A DNA stretch of 64,000 nt from Tricholoma matsutake. Lineage: Eukaryota > Basidiomycota > Agaricomycetes > Agaricales > Tricholomataceae. This document shows, one piece after another, positions 11,426 through 22,365 of the stretch. Position 1 is the first letter of the stretch. Every line of letters starts with the position of its first letter. The position numbers and the translations under genes are program-made. The notes under the pieces were generated by a model. It made no database searches. It was given only the letters and a program-made list of their open reading frames with translations, and was not told the origin of the DNA. The stretch is taken from assembly GCA_026075535.2 (NCBI GenBank), contig AP026542.1, positions 744,001 through 808,000 of the forward strand. Reading direction: 5' to 3'.

Positions 11426-11578
11426 AGTATATTTCCACTTTTCTATACTTTTGTTGGACTGTTCCAGACTAATATATTTAAGTAGTGTTAGTGTCAGTGA
11501 TAATATAATTCACTCTGATGTACTCATTCCTGCTTCAACCTTACATCCCAAGATTGGCATTCATTAAAATAATGTAAA

Positions 11579-12840
11579 CTACAACTCAAATTTTGAATCG
11601 TTAGCTACATATGTCTTGAGGCAATCGTGCAGTTGTTCAACACCAGCTGCAAGATATAACTCTGCTTCCAACAACCTGGAGAGCAGGATGGCCTGCTTTT
11701 CCTTTGCTGTTGTCCTCACCCCAATGCCTCTTATTGCATCTCCACTTCCACTTTCCAAACCCAAATCCTTCATCAACTCCTCAATGCTGGGCCACAAGAG
11801 GAAGGAGCAGACTGAAGCCACCGACTCTTCAATCATTCCTTCCCCCCAATCCTCTACTGCTCTCCCCTTTCCCTTCACTGCTTTCCCAGATCCCGGCATG
11901 ATGTCATCCACTTCCACTATCCCCCCCATCTCCTGCAGATTCCCCTCCTCCACAAACTCCACCTCATCCGATTCATCGCCACCATCATCCCCCAGCTGGT
12001 CCACCTGCTCCTCTTCCTCAGTTTCTGGTTCAGGTGATTGATTGTCTTCAGAGGTTGGAGAAGGTGGTGTATGAGATCATGGCCATTTCAGGGATGGCTG
12101 TTCCTCACCGCATATTATCGTTCTGATGTCATAGTCGGGTGTAGAAGCAAAGTCAATGGGGTCGGAGGCTGGAGATGACAGAGTTTTTGGGATGGTGACA
12201 ATCGGGGGTGTTGGTGGGTGAGGAATGAATACAGGCCTTGTCCTGAGAGGAAGAGGTGGGGGTGGCAATGGCAGTAATGGCACTGGAAGTAGCAAATCCA
12301 ACTTAACATTTCCTTCCATAATTCCTTCCATCTGGTGCTTGTTTATAGTCACCTGTCATATGTGGAGTGGGGTTCCCTCCTCCAGTGGACTCTTGAACCT
12401 CACATGTCTATCCTCACCATCCTTGACATATCCACCAAGTGGAAGTGTGAGCGCCGGCATGCCATAGAATTGGGAAGAGGAATGAGTCCCCCCACAGAAC
12501 CCTCTTGAAATTGAGGATGGATGGCTGGCAGTCTCATCGTGGCTATTGGAACCTGAGGAGGTGCCAGTGTTTTGGGGAGGGTGGAGGTACTGGCAACCAT
12601 CGATCTGCTCAGTTTTGGACAAGTTCTCAGTTTTGAAGATGGCTGAAATCCAGAATGAACCATTGGAGGCTCAATTTCAGCAGTAGAAAGAGTTAGTGGA
12701 GCTGTGTTGGGGATGGAGACAGCAGAGGTACTGCCATCCAAAGATATGTCCAACTTTCGATGCTTTGTCAGTCTGGAGGAGGGTTGGTAGTCCGGCATTG
12801 AGGGAGCAGGTTGTTTTGATTTCGGGCCCACCTGAAAACA
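11579..12840 (-). pseudogene. TE-associated hypothetical protein, divergent partner
   Basis: From about 12622 down to the stop at 11579 a single frame is interrupted only by TGA codons at 12356-12358 and 12077-12079. Upstream, another frame (12831-12590, beginning after a splice-like junction, GPKSKQPAPSMPDYQPSSRL) probably supplies the N terminus after a frameshift. The protein is Ser/Thr/Pro-rich, with a poly-Pro stretch (LPLPPPPLPL) and an acidic region. It ends in a compact helical C terminus (AILLSRLLEAELYLAAGVEQ). It is transcribed away from the Zn(II)2Cys6 gene starting near 13059. Function unknown. Confidence 0.55.
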
Positions 12841-13058
12841 GTGTAATTACAAGTAAATTAGTATCACAATTCACTTACCTTGATCTTTGGCATTGGAATA
12901 TTGGTTTTGGGGATGTTTGAATTGTTTTAGTACACACGTTCTCAATCGATCAATTGACTCACCACATGGTTCCAATCCAATTCTCAAAAACAATACCAAT
13001 CCAGTACTTCAACATTGTTCAGTCATTCTCCCTTCAGCTTCAGATATCAACTCTACAA

Positions 13059-15701
13059 ATGTCTTCCTACAATCAAGTTGCCGAATCTTACATTAATGAC
13101 ATCCTCCCTTCCATTCAACCGCATCTCCATCAATCCGTCACAAAGGCCATCTTTGGAGGTGATGAAGATCTTTTGCTACTCCTTCAAGAACTTCCAAACT
13201 CACCAGTATGTTTGTTAACTATCCAAATTCCATCCTATAACATATCATTTCTATCAAATCAGGGATTGAATACCCTCATTGGGCAACAGCTGTTGGTATG
13301 GATCAATGAGTGTAAGCTGGAGATTGTTCTTCTACAACATGGCCAAGGCTATACAGTAAATGAGGAAAAGTTGAAGAGTTGGATTGTAAGTTAACTCAAT
13401 TTACCTGTCAATTAGTTTCTAACTGTATTTCCTAGTTCACTACTTCATCGGGTGCTCAAGATGTACCAGAATGTGAGGGAGACAGCCAATATGACTTTGT
13501 CCCATCTTGTCTGCTCATCAGCGTGGCCTTGCAGCTTGACTGAGCTGATACTCAAGGAACGGAAGTCGACTTTGGCAAGATAAAGTGGGAGGACCCCTTG
13601 TTGTGGTACCACCCAATGCTTTCAGAGGAGGGCAGCAGTACTCGGGAGTGGTTTTCAGAAGGGTGTCAGACACCAGGTAGGTTTCACTCAGTTTAGCTTA
13701 AATTATCTACATATTGAATCACATATAGTACCTCGTGCAGTTCAGAACGGAGTGGCTGCCTCTATAATAAATCCAATCGTCATGCCAGGCAACATCCAGA
13801 TTTGTTCGAGGGATGAAATCTTACAAATCATTCCCCCACCTCCCACTTCAACTGGCCCGGCTTCAAGTCATCATAGCATTCCCTTGGCCAGAATGACAGT
13901 GGATCCATGAAAACAATACCAGCTTTCAAAAATGACTCCCAAGGGATGGAGGAGCCGTTCACAGACTCGTATCAAAAGCAGCGAGTATGTGAATGACTCT
14001 TCTTATGAGGCGAGAAAGGAAGAGGCCCCATTGGAAGAAGCAGGAGACAGAGGGTGGAGCAGGATGAAGAAGGTGGATGTTAAAGGCAAGCAGAAGGATA
14101 CAGCAGAGGCGATGGATGTGGATTCGGAGGAGGTCGACCAGCTTGCGGAGGGGTCATCACAACCCTCAAGAACATCACAACCCAAGGCAACAACATCAAA
14201 ATCAAGCATGAAGCCTGGAACAGAGACCATGCATACACCAAATTTGGGCAACTCAGAGGCTTGCACAAGGTGTGTGAAGCTGGAGGTGAGATGTGTGTAT
14301 GCAGGCAACACCGCTTGTTTGTCATGTCGAGGTCGCAAGCAGAAGTGTACAAAGGTTGCTGGGGAGTGGTGGACAAGGGGGAAAGCGACATTGATGAAGG
14401 AAGGAAAGACACAGGTCATCAAGTCAGAACCACTAGCAACCCCAACAACACCTGCATTGGGCGATGAAAACATGTTGGAACCCTCCTCATCGAACCCAAG
14501 CCTATGCTGATCAACCAGGACCCAAAGCACTTCAAGGCCACCTGAGGCAGCTAAGACTTCATCAACCCCAAGCAGGAAATCGATGCCAAAGCCAACAGTG
14601 ACACCAAAGAGAGGGATGACTTCAAAACCAACAAGGACTGCAGTGGTGACACCAAAGGCGAAAGGAAAAGCAAACCCAAGAAGTCGATCCAAGTCAAAAT
14701 CCAGGAAGACAGAGGAGGATGAAGCCATGTCAGATGGTGGAGAGACTTGCCGAAGGAGTCCAGGGGCGGTAACAGTGCATCCATTGGGGCAGGTACCATC
14801 AGAGTACCTTTACTTTGTAAATTGGAAAGGGGAACAGGTCAGTGAGGCTGTCCAAGTTGTCAACAATGGTGAGGTGAGCATTGAGGGCGAAATGGCGATG
14901 GTGCAACAGCTTCAATGGGAGAATAACCGACTGACAAAGGAGGTGACAGAGATTTGAGAGGAGATGAGGAAGATGAAGGAGATGATGGCAGCAATGGAAA
15001 TGAGCTAAAGGGTGCTTATCAGCAACCACAATGCCCATACTGCACTCCTGGAACAGCATCAGCAAATGTTGACCATAGTCATGTCCCAACCTACAATGCC
15101 CTCCAACCGCTGAATACCTGAGGATGGAGGTTCCATGGAGCATCTCAGCATGCCACCATCCCACTTTTCGTCATCACCCTATCCCTCACATTCTATGAAC
15201 ATTGTCCCATATCCCTCACCTTATCCCCCTAATGATTTCACATCACCCTTTATCACTACAAGGAGTTCAAGAGTCTTCAACGACATTATTCAGCCCAGCA
15301 TGTTACAGCTGAACAAACTCAGGATTACACCAAGTCCAAATTCTTCCAGTCAGTATCATCGAACCTCTGATGCTGCAATGGAGGAAGAACAACTTGTTGT
15401 GGGATCATCCCATGCAGTTTTGGCGAGTGGTCAGGAAGATCGAGAGATGGGTTCACAAGTCATAGCCCCGGAAGTTGCATTGAATACCATGTCAGAGGTT
15501 GAGAATGTAGATGAGAGTAGTTGCACATTAACAAAGGAACAGGAGGCCAAGCAACCGAGGATGGTCATGCCCAGGATAATGGAATCTCCAGCATCAGGGA
15601 TGGAAGATGAATATGATGCAGATTCTTTTGCCATGGCAATTGATGAATCTGATGAAGAATTGGACAGCATTCATCAGTATAACTGGGAAACATTATTGTA
15701 A
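13059..15701 (+). pseudogene. Zn(II)2Cys6-type protein with coiled coil, decayed
   Basis: Exon 1 starts at the ATG at 13059 (MSSYNQVAESYINDILPSIQ) and ends before a GTATGT donor near 13206. Exons follow at about 13262-13387 and from 13436, and another acceptor lies near 13731. From 13932 to 15701 one frame runs to the end with four stops (TGA near 14508, TGA near 14955, TAA near 15006, TGA near 15111). The zinc motif starts at 14259: CTRC, RC, AC, LSC and QKC, spaced C-x2-C-x6-C-x7-C-x2-C-x6-C, an exact fit to Gal4-type binuclear clusters. A coiled-coil-like helix follows near 14895-15060 (QLQWENNRLTKEV). The C terminus is acidic. A DNA-binding role is inferred from the motif. All four stops could be C-to-T changes at Arg or Gln codons. 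Confidence 0.7.
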
Positions 15702-15794
15702 TGTGAAGTAGTGTTAAATTGATTATTGATTATTGTCAACAGCTTTGGTATGATAGTAGTAAATGCGCATTTATGGGTTACTGCATGCAATCTT

Positions 15795-17165
15795 TAGTAC
15801 ATAAAATGACCTGATAAAATGAACCAACAAATGACCAGACAGATTGACCCGACAGAATGAGTTGACAAAAGGACCCAACAGACTGACCCTACAAATGACC
15901 TGACAAATAACCCGACAAATGTTTCAGGTCATTCTGTCAGGTCATTTGTCAGGTCATTTGTTGGGTCATGTGTTGGGTCATTTGTTGGGTCATTTGCCAT
16001 GTCATTTTTTGGGTCATTTGTTAGATCACTCTGCCGGGTCATGCCGTTGTGTCATTCATCGGGTCTTTTGTTGGGTCTTTTGTTGGGTCTTTTGTAGGGT
16101 CAGTGAAGAATGACCTTGCAAATGAGCCCACAGAATAAGCCCACAGAATGAGCCCACAGAATGAGCCGACAACATTCTGTCAGGTCATTTTGTCAGGTCA
16201 TTCTCTTGGGTCATTCTGTCAGGTCATATTGTCGGGTCATTTTGTTGTGTTTTGTTGGGTCATTTGTTGGGTCATTTTGTCAGGTCATTCTGTCGGGTTA
16301 CTCCATCGGGTGATTTGTAGGGTCATTCAATCCGGTCATTTTGTGGGGTGATTTATGCTGGGTCAATCTGTTGTATCATTTTCTTGGGTGCTTCTGTCTG
16401 GTCATTCTATCCTCGTAATTTTGTTGTGTTTTGTCACATCATTTGTCAGCTCATTTTTTGGGTCATTCTGTCGGGTCATTTCATTGGGTCATTCTGTCGG
16501 ATCATTCAGTCAGGTCATTTGGTCATGTGATTTGTAGGCTCATTCTGTCGGGTCATTCAGTCAGGTCATTTGGTCGTATGATTTATAGGCTCATTCTGTC
16601 GGGTCATTTTGTCGGGTCATTTTGTCGGATCATTCTGCCTTGTCATTCTGTTGGGTCATTCATTCTGTTTTGTAGGGTCATATGATCCTTGGGATCATTT
16701 GTAGGGTCATTCTGTTTGGTCATTCTGTCAGGTCAGTCATTGGGTCCTGCTGTCAGGTCCTCCTGTTGGGCCATTCTGTCAGGCCATTCTGTTGAGTCAT
16801 TTGGTTGGATCATTCTGTCAGGTCATTCTGTCAGGTCATTTTGTCAGGCCATTTGTAGGATCATTCTGTCTTGTCATTCTTCTGGTCATTCTATGCTGTC
16901 ATTTTGTTGGGTCATTTTGTTGGGTCAGTTGTCATGTCATCTGTCACATGGTTCTGTTGAGTCATTTGTCAGGTTATTTGTTGGGTCATTTGTCAGGTTG
17001 GGTCATTCTGTCAGTTCATTCTGTTGGGTCATTTCCTCATGTCATTCTGTCAGGTCATTCTATCGGGTCATCTCATCGGATCATTTTGTGTGATCATTCT
17101 GCCTGTTCATTTGTTGGGTCATTTTATTGGGTCATTTTATTGGGTCATGGGAGGTTGTGTCATGT
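15795..17165. repeat. Long degenerate 13-bp minisatellite
   Basis: About 1.3 kb consists of imperfect units of GGGTCATTCTGTC with frequent variants such as AGGTCATTTTGTC and GGGTCATTTGTTG, roughly one hundred copies. The first 120 bp, and a short patch at 16110-16170, carry the unit in reverse complement (GACCCGACAGAATGA). Apparent open frames rich in Ser-Gly-His and Val-Ile-Leu are artefacts of the repeat. Confidence 0.85.
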
Positions 17166-17435
17166 CATAACCCCAACAAATAAATGGTTCATACTTATGG
17201 TATGCAAGGAAAAATACATATAATGAATGTTTGAAAATTAAAATAAAAGGCCGCTATGCTTGTCTGGATACTTTTCTACCTTTACATTTTCCTTCCCTTT
17301 GGTTTCTTCATCTCTGCCTTCTTTGGAATTATCTTTAAATTAGACTGCTCACTTATTGGTACTGGTTTTTCAGTTGTGTTTTGAGTAGACCACCTTTGAG
17401 GGGGCTTTAAAACTGCAGGACATTTCAATTATTCA

Positions 17436-19524
17436 TCATCTTGGACAAAATAGACCAAGCTTACTTGAAGACTGTGAATGAGCAGGAACATCGATAGAAA
17501 CTTTTGCCTTCTTCTTTGGTGGTTCCTTTATCTTCTCAGCCAACCTTGATTTCATCACCTTTCCTTTCTGCATCATCTCTGGTTCTTGCTGATCCCCCCC
17601 CTGAATCTCATACTCCTTTGTCACAGTGTTGGCACTCTTCCCAGTATCCACGGCCCTACCAGTCTGTTTGCTTAATGGTCGCATTGTACTCTTTTGAACA
17701 AGTTCCTTTGCCTGGCTGAGCTTCTGCTGTTTCCTAACTGGATGCATCTTGCTATCTTTGGAATTTCCTGCAATCGGAATTGGTGTCTTGCTTGGCCCAA
17801 CTTTTGGTTGTCCGGCCTGCATTACATCTTCCTCTTCTGATGACTCCATCTGATTGACCAATGTGAAATCAAACTGTTCACCTGACTCCTCAACCTCATT
17901 TAATGTGGGAGCCCTCCATTTACGCCATCTTGAATCTGGAACAATATGGTCAGTCCACCTTTCCTCAGGCTTCTATGCCCTCTTTTCTTTGCCTTTACCC
18001 TCCCTCTCACTCTTCCTGGTCCTTGGGCGGCTTGGGCGGCTTGGTGTTTTGGCATCGGAATCAGCATCGGAATTGGAATTGGAATTGGAATCATCTCTTG
18101 ATCTTTTCTTTCCCTTCAATTTTTTGTCCCGATAGAATTTGAAACCGAATCCATTGCTTTCCTGATTAGAGTACCAAAATGTCAAAATCTCCTTGATCTG
18201 GTGGTCCTTCATCTTCGATGGATCCATAAGCTTGAAACCATCAGGAACCTGATCCGACCCAAAGTACTTATCAGCATCTTCAATGAACAACATCCAAGGA
18301 GGGATGGCACATTCATTACTGCAAGCCAGACCTGACAAGTCATCAGGGATGAGAATGAACAAATGATTGCTGACCCACTCATGATATGCTGACCCGACAT
18401 ATGACCTGATTAATGCTTTCTTATCCATTCCTTTGCTCTGCCAGTCAGTATGCTCAGGAAGCAATGGATTCCCGTCAGCATCCATATCCAACTGAACATA
18501 TGGCTTTTGACTTGAGGTTCCAATAGGAACTTGGAACTTTGCTTCTTTGGCTGCAGCTAACAAAAGACAATTATTTTGAATCTTTCTGATGAGAAATTAT
18601 CCATTTACAATACATCTCCTTTACATGCATGTTTAGAAGCCCCATGATCGGCTTGGTATCCCAATCTTTGTTTGCTTGGAAGAAAGACTTCCCTCCAAGA
18701 TCTCCCATAAATTCATGCCTACAAAGAAAAAGGTTTAACTGGCAGAAACAAATTCAGACAGTGAAAAGACTTAACGTGTTCGTGACAAGTACTCCATTCA
18801 CTTCCTTGTGGCATGTTAATACCAAACAGTCCATTCCACAAGACTTTTTCATTTGCTTGCAGAAGGACTTCACATGCTTATGAGCCTGTTTTGCATTCCT
18901 GTTCTGCATTAGTATTGATAATACCAATATTCAACGTGAATGACCTACCTTGCTTGCTCCTCAGCTGGGGACCCATTCAATTCCATATATTGGCCAGGTC
19001 CTCCATCTTCCTTTTCTCTGCTTCTGATGTCTTCCCCCAAAGGTTACTCAACTCCTTCTGGTATGTGCCAAATGCCTTTTGATTGTCCACCTTGCATGAA
19101 GTATCTTCTACCCATCCACCTGTTTTTCCTTGAATCGTTTCCTTTAACTCCCCTTTTGCCTGAATGGCAAGAACCCTTCTACCCATCCATTTCTTGATCC
19201 CCTTAAATTTCCCCGATGATTCTCTAGTTCTTCCATATGTATGGAATTAAGCATATACACCCTGTTCAAAAATGCCCTGTTCAAAACCGTTGCAAAATAC
19301 TTTCCAATTCATGAACTGACCTTCTTCCTCAACTCCTTATCTTCCCTAGACCAGTGGGGATTCTTTTTCTTCATTTTGTCATAAACTTTCTGACTAATTT
19401 TGTTCCGCTGTGAATGATCTCCCTCTTGCCATTGCTCCTTTCTGGCTTCTAGGATTTCCACGTCTTGCCCTGTCAGCTTAAAGTGGACAAGTTCGGGAGG
19501 AACATGGGCTTCAGCTGGCATAAT
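17436..19524 (-). pseudogene. TE-associated spliced protein (Trp/Lys-rich N terminus), decayed
   Basis: The likely start is 19524 (MPAEAHVPPELVHFKLTGQD). Exon 1 carries a charged helix KMKKKNPHWSREDKELRKK. A second block (19186-18977) has WVEDTSCKVDNQKAFGTYQK, and later segments read HVKSFCKQMKKSCGMDCLVL and GGKSFFQANKDWDTKPI. A long block (18563-17973) contains YHEWVSNHLFILIPDDLSGL and then a basic Ser/Arg-rich stretch. The final block (17861-17436) is Lys-rich with PPKKKAKV. The family is common beside repeats in Agaricomycetes and its role is unknown. Several introns plus stops make the exact model uncertain. Confidence 0.5.
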
Positions 19525-19673
19525 GTATAGTGATGCAATGTATGTGATGTGATGGTGGATAAGTGTATGTTTGGTGTTGTGGTACTGAAACAAGTACAAA
19601 TCAGGATGCAGGGGAAATCATTTCATTAAATTATACTGATCATTGTTGATCATTGTCAATCATTAATTAATCC

Positions 19674-19939
19674 ATTGATCATTAATTAATCCATTGATCA
19701 TTAATTAATCCATTGATCATTAATTAATCCATTGATCATTAATTAATCCATTGATCATTAATTAATCCATTGATCATTAATTAATCCATTGATCATTAAT
19801 TAATCCATTGATCATTAATTAATCCATTGATCATTAATTAATCCATTGATCATTAATTAATCCATTGATCATTAATTAATCCATTGATCATTAATTAATC
19901 CATTGATCATTAATTAATCCATTGATCACTAATTAATCC
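19674..19939. repeat. 19-bp tandem array, 14 units
   Basis: Fourteen consecutive units of ATTGATCATTAATTAATCC fill exactly 266 bp. All are identical by eye except the last, which has ATTGATCACTAATTAATCC. A diverged half-unit precedes them at 19655-19673. Each unit contains two perfect palindromes, TGATCA and TTAATTAA. The array lies between the divergent genes starting at 19524 (minus) and 20797 (plus). Confidence 0.95.
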
Positions 19940-20600
19940 ATCAATCATGAGTCTTGAAAAGCCCCTAATTGTATGAGTCCAGTCACTGATGCTCCAAGGA
20001 ATGCTCAGAAATGCTCAGAAATCATATCAGTGATCATTTGGAGACCAATCTTTCAGTTTAATCTAACCACTTGTCAACTTTCTTTTTGTCATGTAGTATG
20101 AAGTCATATATTCGAGTCAGTTGGCATCACTTCTAGATAGTTTGGTTGTAAAAAGGCATAAGAAAAAAAGCATTGTCTAAATCATAAATCCCCATAATAT
20201 ACATTCTTCAAAGATAAGATGAGATCATGAGGAACAAGTGTCGTTGGTTGTTTCATGGTTAGAAGTTTCTGATCTAATGTAAATTGCAGTTTGTACATCA
20301 CCATCTACTTATGTTCTGAAGAAAGCAAAACTTGAAGTTTTTGAGTTAAAACCTTAAATTCTTAACATGTCTAACAATGTATTCAGAACTTATGGAGTTA
20401 GAATATTGTACAAATGTCATTTGTGTGATAGACTTGATATGTCATGATTGTGTATAGTCACATGATAGCCACTAAATCTCCCTACCATCTTCTTCAATAC
20501 TACTTGAATACTACTACTACTACTACTAGCTTTGCATTCTTTTATAATAGGTACCCTACACTATTGTATTAAGGTCTGATATACATCTTCTAGAGTGAGC
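19940..20600. other. AT-rich intergenic stretch
   Basis: No gene is visible. The only structure is a short (CTA)n microsatellite at about 20507-20527. Confidence 0.5.
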
Positions 20601-20605
20601 ATGTT

Positions 20606-20663
20606 TTACATGTCAGGTCAAAGTCAGGTCACGCATTTTTCTGACATGACTTTGACCTGACAT
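20606..20663. repeat. Large imperfect inverted repeat
   Basis: The left arm TGTCAGGTCAAAGTCAGGTCA and the right arm TGACATGACTTTGACCTGACA are reverse complements with few mismatches around a loop of about 10 bases. It lies 130 bp upstream of the SANT-like gene, where a Harbinger terminal or sub-terminal repeat could be expected. I find no matching copy beyond the transposase. Confidence 0.65.
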
Positions 20664-20796
20664 TTTGACCAGTTTTTTAACATTTACCTGACTTTGTTGA
20701 CTTGCACCTAACATCATGTGACTCTGAGAAATTTCCTTTTTTACAGTAACCTGCCGGCGGGTGCCAAAAGAATTTGTTCGCCACCTCCCTCCTGCG

Positions 20797-22204
20797 ATGT
20801 CTCTAGGTATCAATTATATGCCGATTGATAATCTACACCAACACATTCTTCACTATGCTGCTGCTGCTGTACAGATCTGTCTCCCTATCCTTATGGATGT
20901 GCTCCCCTCCATCAATGCTGATGATGCCACAACATCCGAAGCAGTGAAGACTCAAGCAAAGAAGTGGTCAGATCAAGAAATTGAAGACCTCATTGCTTTC
21001 TTGTACAACTGCCGTTCTGAAGCCAGCTCTCCAGGGAGCTTCAAGCCAGTTGTCTGGATGGCAGCTAAACTGCATCTTGACACCAAGCACCCACATTCTC
21101 TGAGAACAATAGCTGCCATCAAAGCCAAGTTTACTATGGTGCATGATATAATCATTCTACATCCTTTTCCTCCATTTTACCATTCTACTAGTATAAAGAT
21201 ATGTACAGTGTGGTTGAGGATTACTATGGAAGGTCGGGAATGGGTGCAATGCCTGCTGGATCAGGTATCTGGGCACAAACAAGTGCTGAGCTTCAACATT
21301 ACAAGGATTTTGAGAAGAATTTAGGGAAGGAATGAGTACATTGCTATTATATTGTTATTTTCATATGTATCTAACCTTCAAATCACAGAAAAGGTACTGT
21401 CGTCAGCTCCTCAATGCATCATTTCCACAATATGCAAAAATGCAAGTGATCATGGAGAAATCTATTGTGAAAGGTCAATTTGCACACAAGGGCACTGCCC
21501 AAGCCCCTCCCAACCTCTCGATTGATGGGAATGGTGAGGTTAACAAGACTGGGCATGCTGCCCCTTCGTCTTCAGCCAGGATCATCTTTCCTGCCCCACA
21601 AGATGGCTTGACTTTCATGGATGTTGTTGATCCAGCCCTCCCATCAACGTTGTCATGTCCTTTACTAGGCCAACTACCTGCAACAGCCTCATCTTCACTC
21701 TCTATCCTATCAGTCTCGACAATGACTCCATCCTCAGCCCCTCTTGCTTTGGCATTCTCACAGCCCTCTTCACATCCCCTTATGTCAGCATTCTCACAGC
21801 CCCCTGCTTTGGCATCTTCACATCCCCCTATGTCAGCATTCTCACAGCCCCCTGCTTCAGCATCTTCGCATCCCCCTATGTCAACATCCTCACATCCCCC
21901 TACCCCAGCATCAGCTCCTAGCATGCCCTCAGTGAAATTGAAGTCATCGGGAAAATGCAAATGGGCATCAGGGGATGATCACATGCCCAATCGGGGACCA
22001 TTCAAAACTGCTTCGAAGCCGCAATCAAGTGCAACGACATCGACAAAGACCAATACAAGCATCTCTGCTCTCATTGGAGCAACTGGGGCCATCAACAATC
22101 TTAATACAACTATGCAACAAAGCCTGTTTCAATCGGATGCGCAGCGAATTGAGTTGGCAATGGAGCTGATCAAAAATGCAGACCATATTGATGATAACAA
22201 ATGA
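20797..22204 (+). CDS. PIF/Harbinger SANT/Myb-like DNA-binding protein
   Basis: The ATG at 20797 opens MSLGINYMPIDNLHQHILHY. The SANT-like core is KKWSDQEIEDLIAFLYNCRS followed by VVWMAAKLHL and a TIAAIKAKFTMV helix: the first tryptophan and the WT/SDxE pattern are those of Myb/SANT-like proteins paired with Harbinger transposases. A GT-AG intron (about 21138-21191) leads to YKDMYSVVEDYYGRSGM; a second intron precedes about 21390. The long last exon is Ser/Pro/Ala-rich with a small repeat (SQPPALASSHPP, about four times) and ends in a helical tail. The family helps the transposase reach the nucleus and bind the element's ends. It converges with the transposase gene, the usual Harbinger layout. 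Splice sites are by eye. Confidence 0.7.
21765..21915 (+). repeat. Ser/Pro-rich coding repeat, ~24-30-bp units
   Basis: Units of CACATCCCCCTATGTCAGCA followed by TTCTCACAGCCCCCTGCTT repeat about four times and encode SHPPMSAFSQPPA-type sequence inside the SANT-like protein. The frame is kept throughout. Confidence 0.75.
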
Positions 22205-22365
22205 GGGGCTCTTTCATTCTATTATAGCAATAATCCAAATGCTGCCAGTAGTCTCATAGCCATGTCTGATGTGCAGCAGGAAAATACATTGCGTTATGCT
22301 CTCCAAACAATCTTGCAGCCAGCCATATCCTAAATTTTTGTACACTAACTGTACTGTACACTGTA

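Noticed and set aside
15795..17165. CRISPR array
   Set aside because: There are no unique spacers between identical repeats, the unit is 13 bp and degenerate, and the context is eukaryotic.
15919..17223. Several plus-strand frames of 60-143 codons rich in Ser-Gly-His-Val
   Set aside because: They are produced by the 13-bp repeat unit in its three phases and begin and end with the array.
19674..19939. Replication origin or centromeric satellite
   Set aside because: The AT-rich palindromic unit is suggestive, but the array is only 266 bp and nothing else supports either role.
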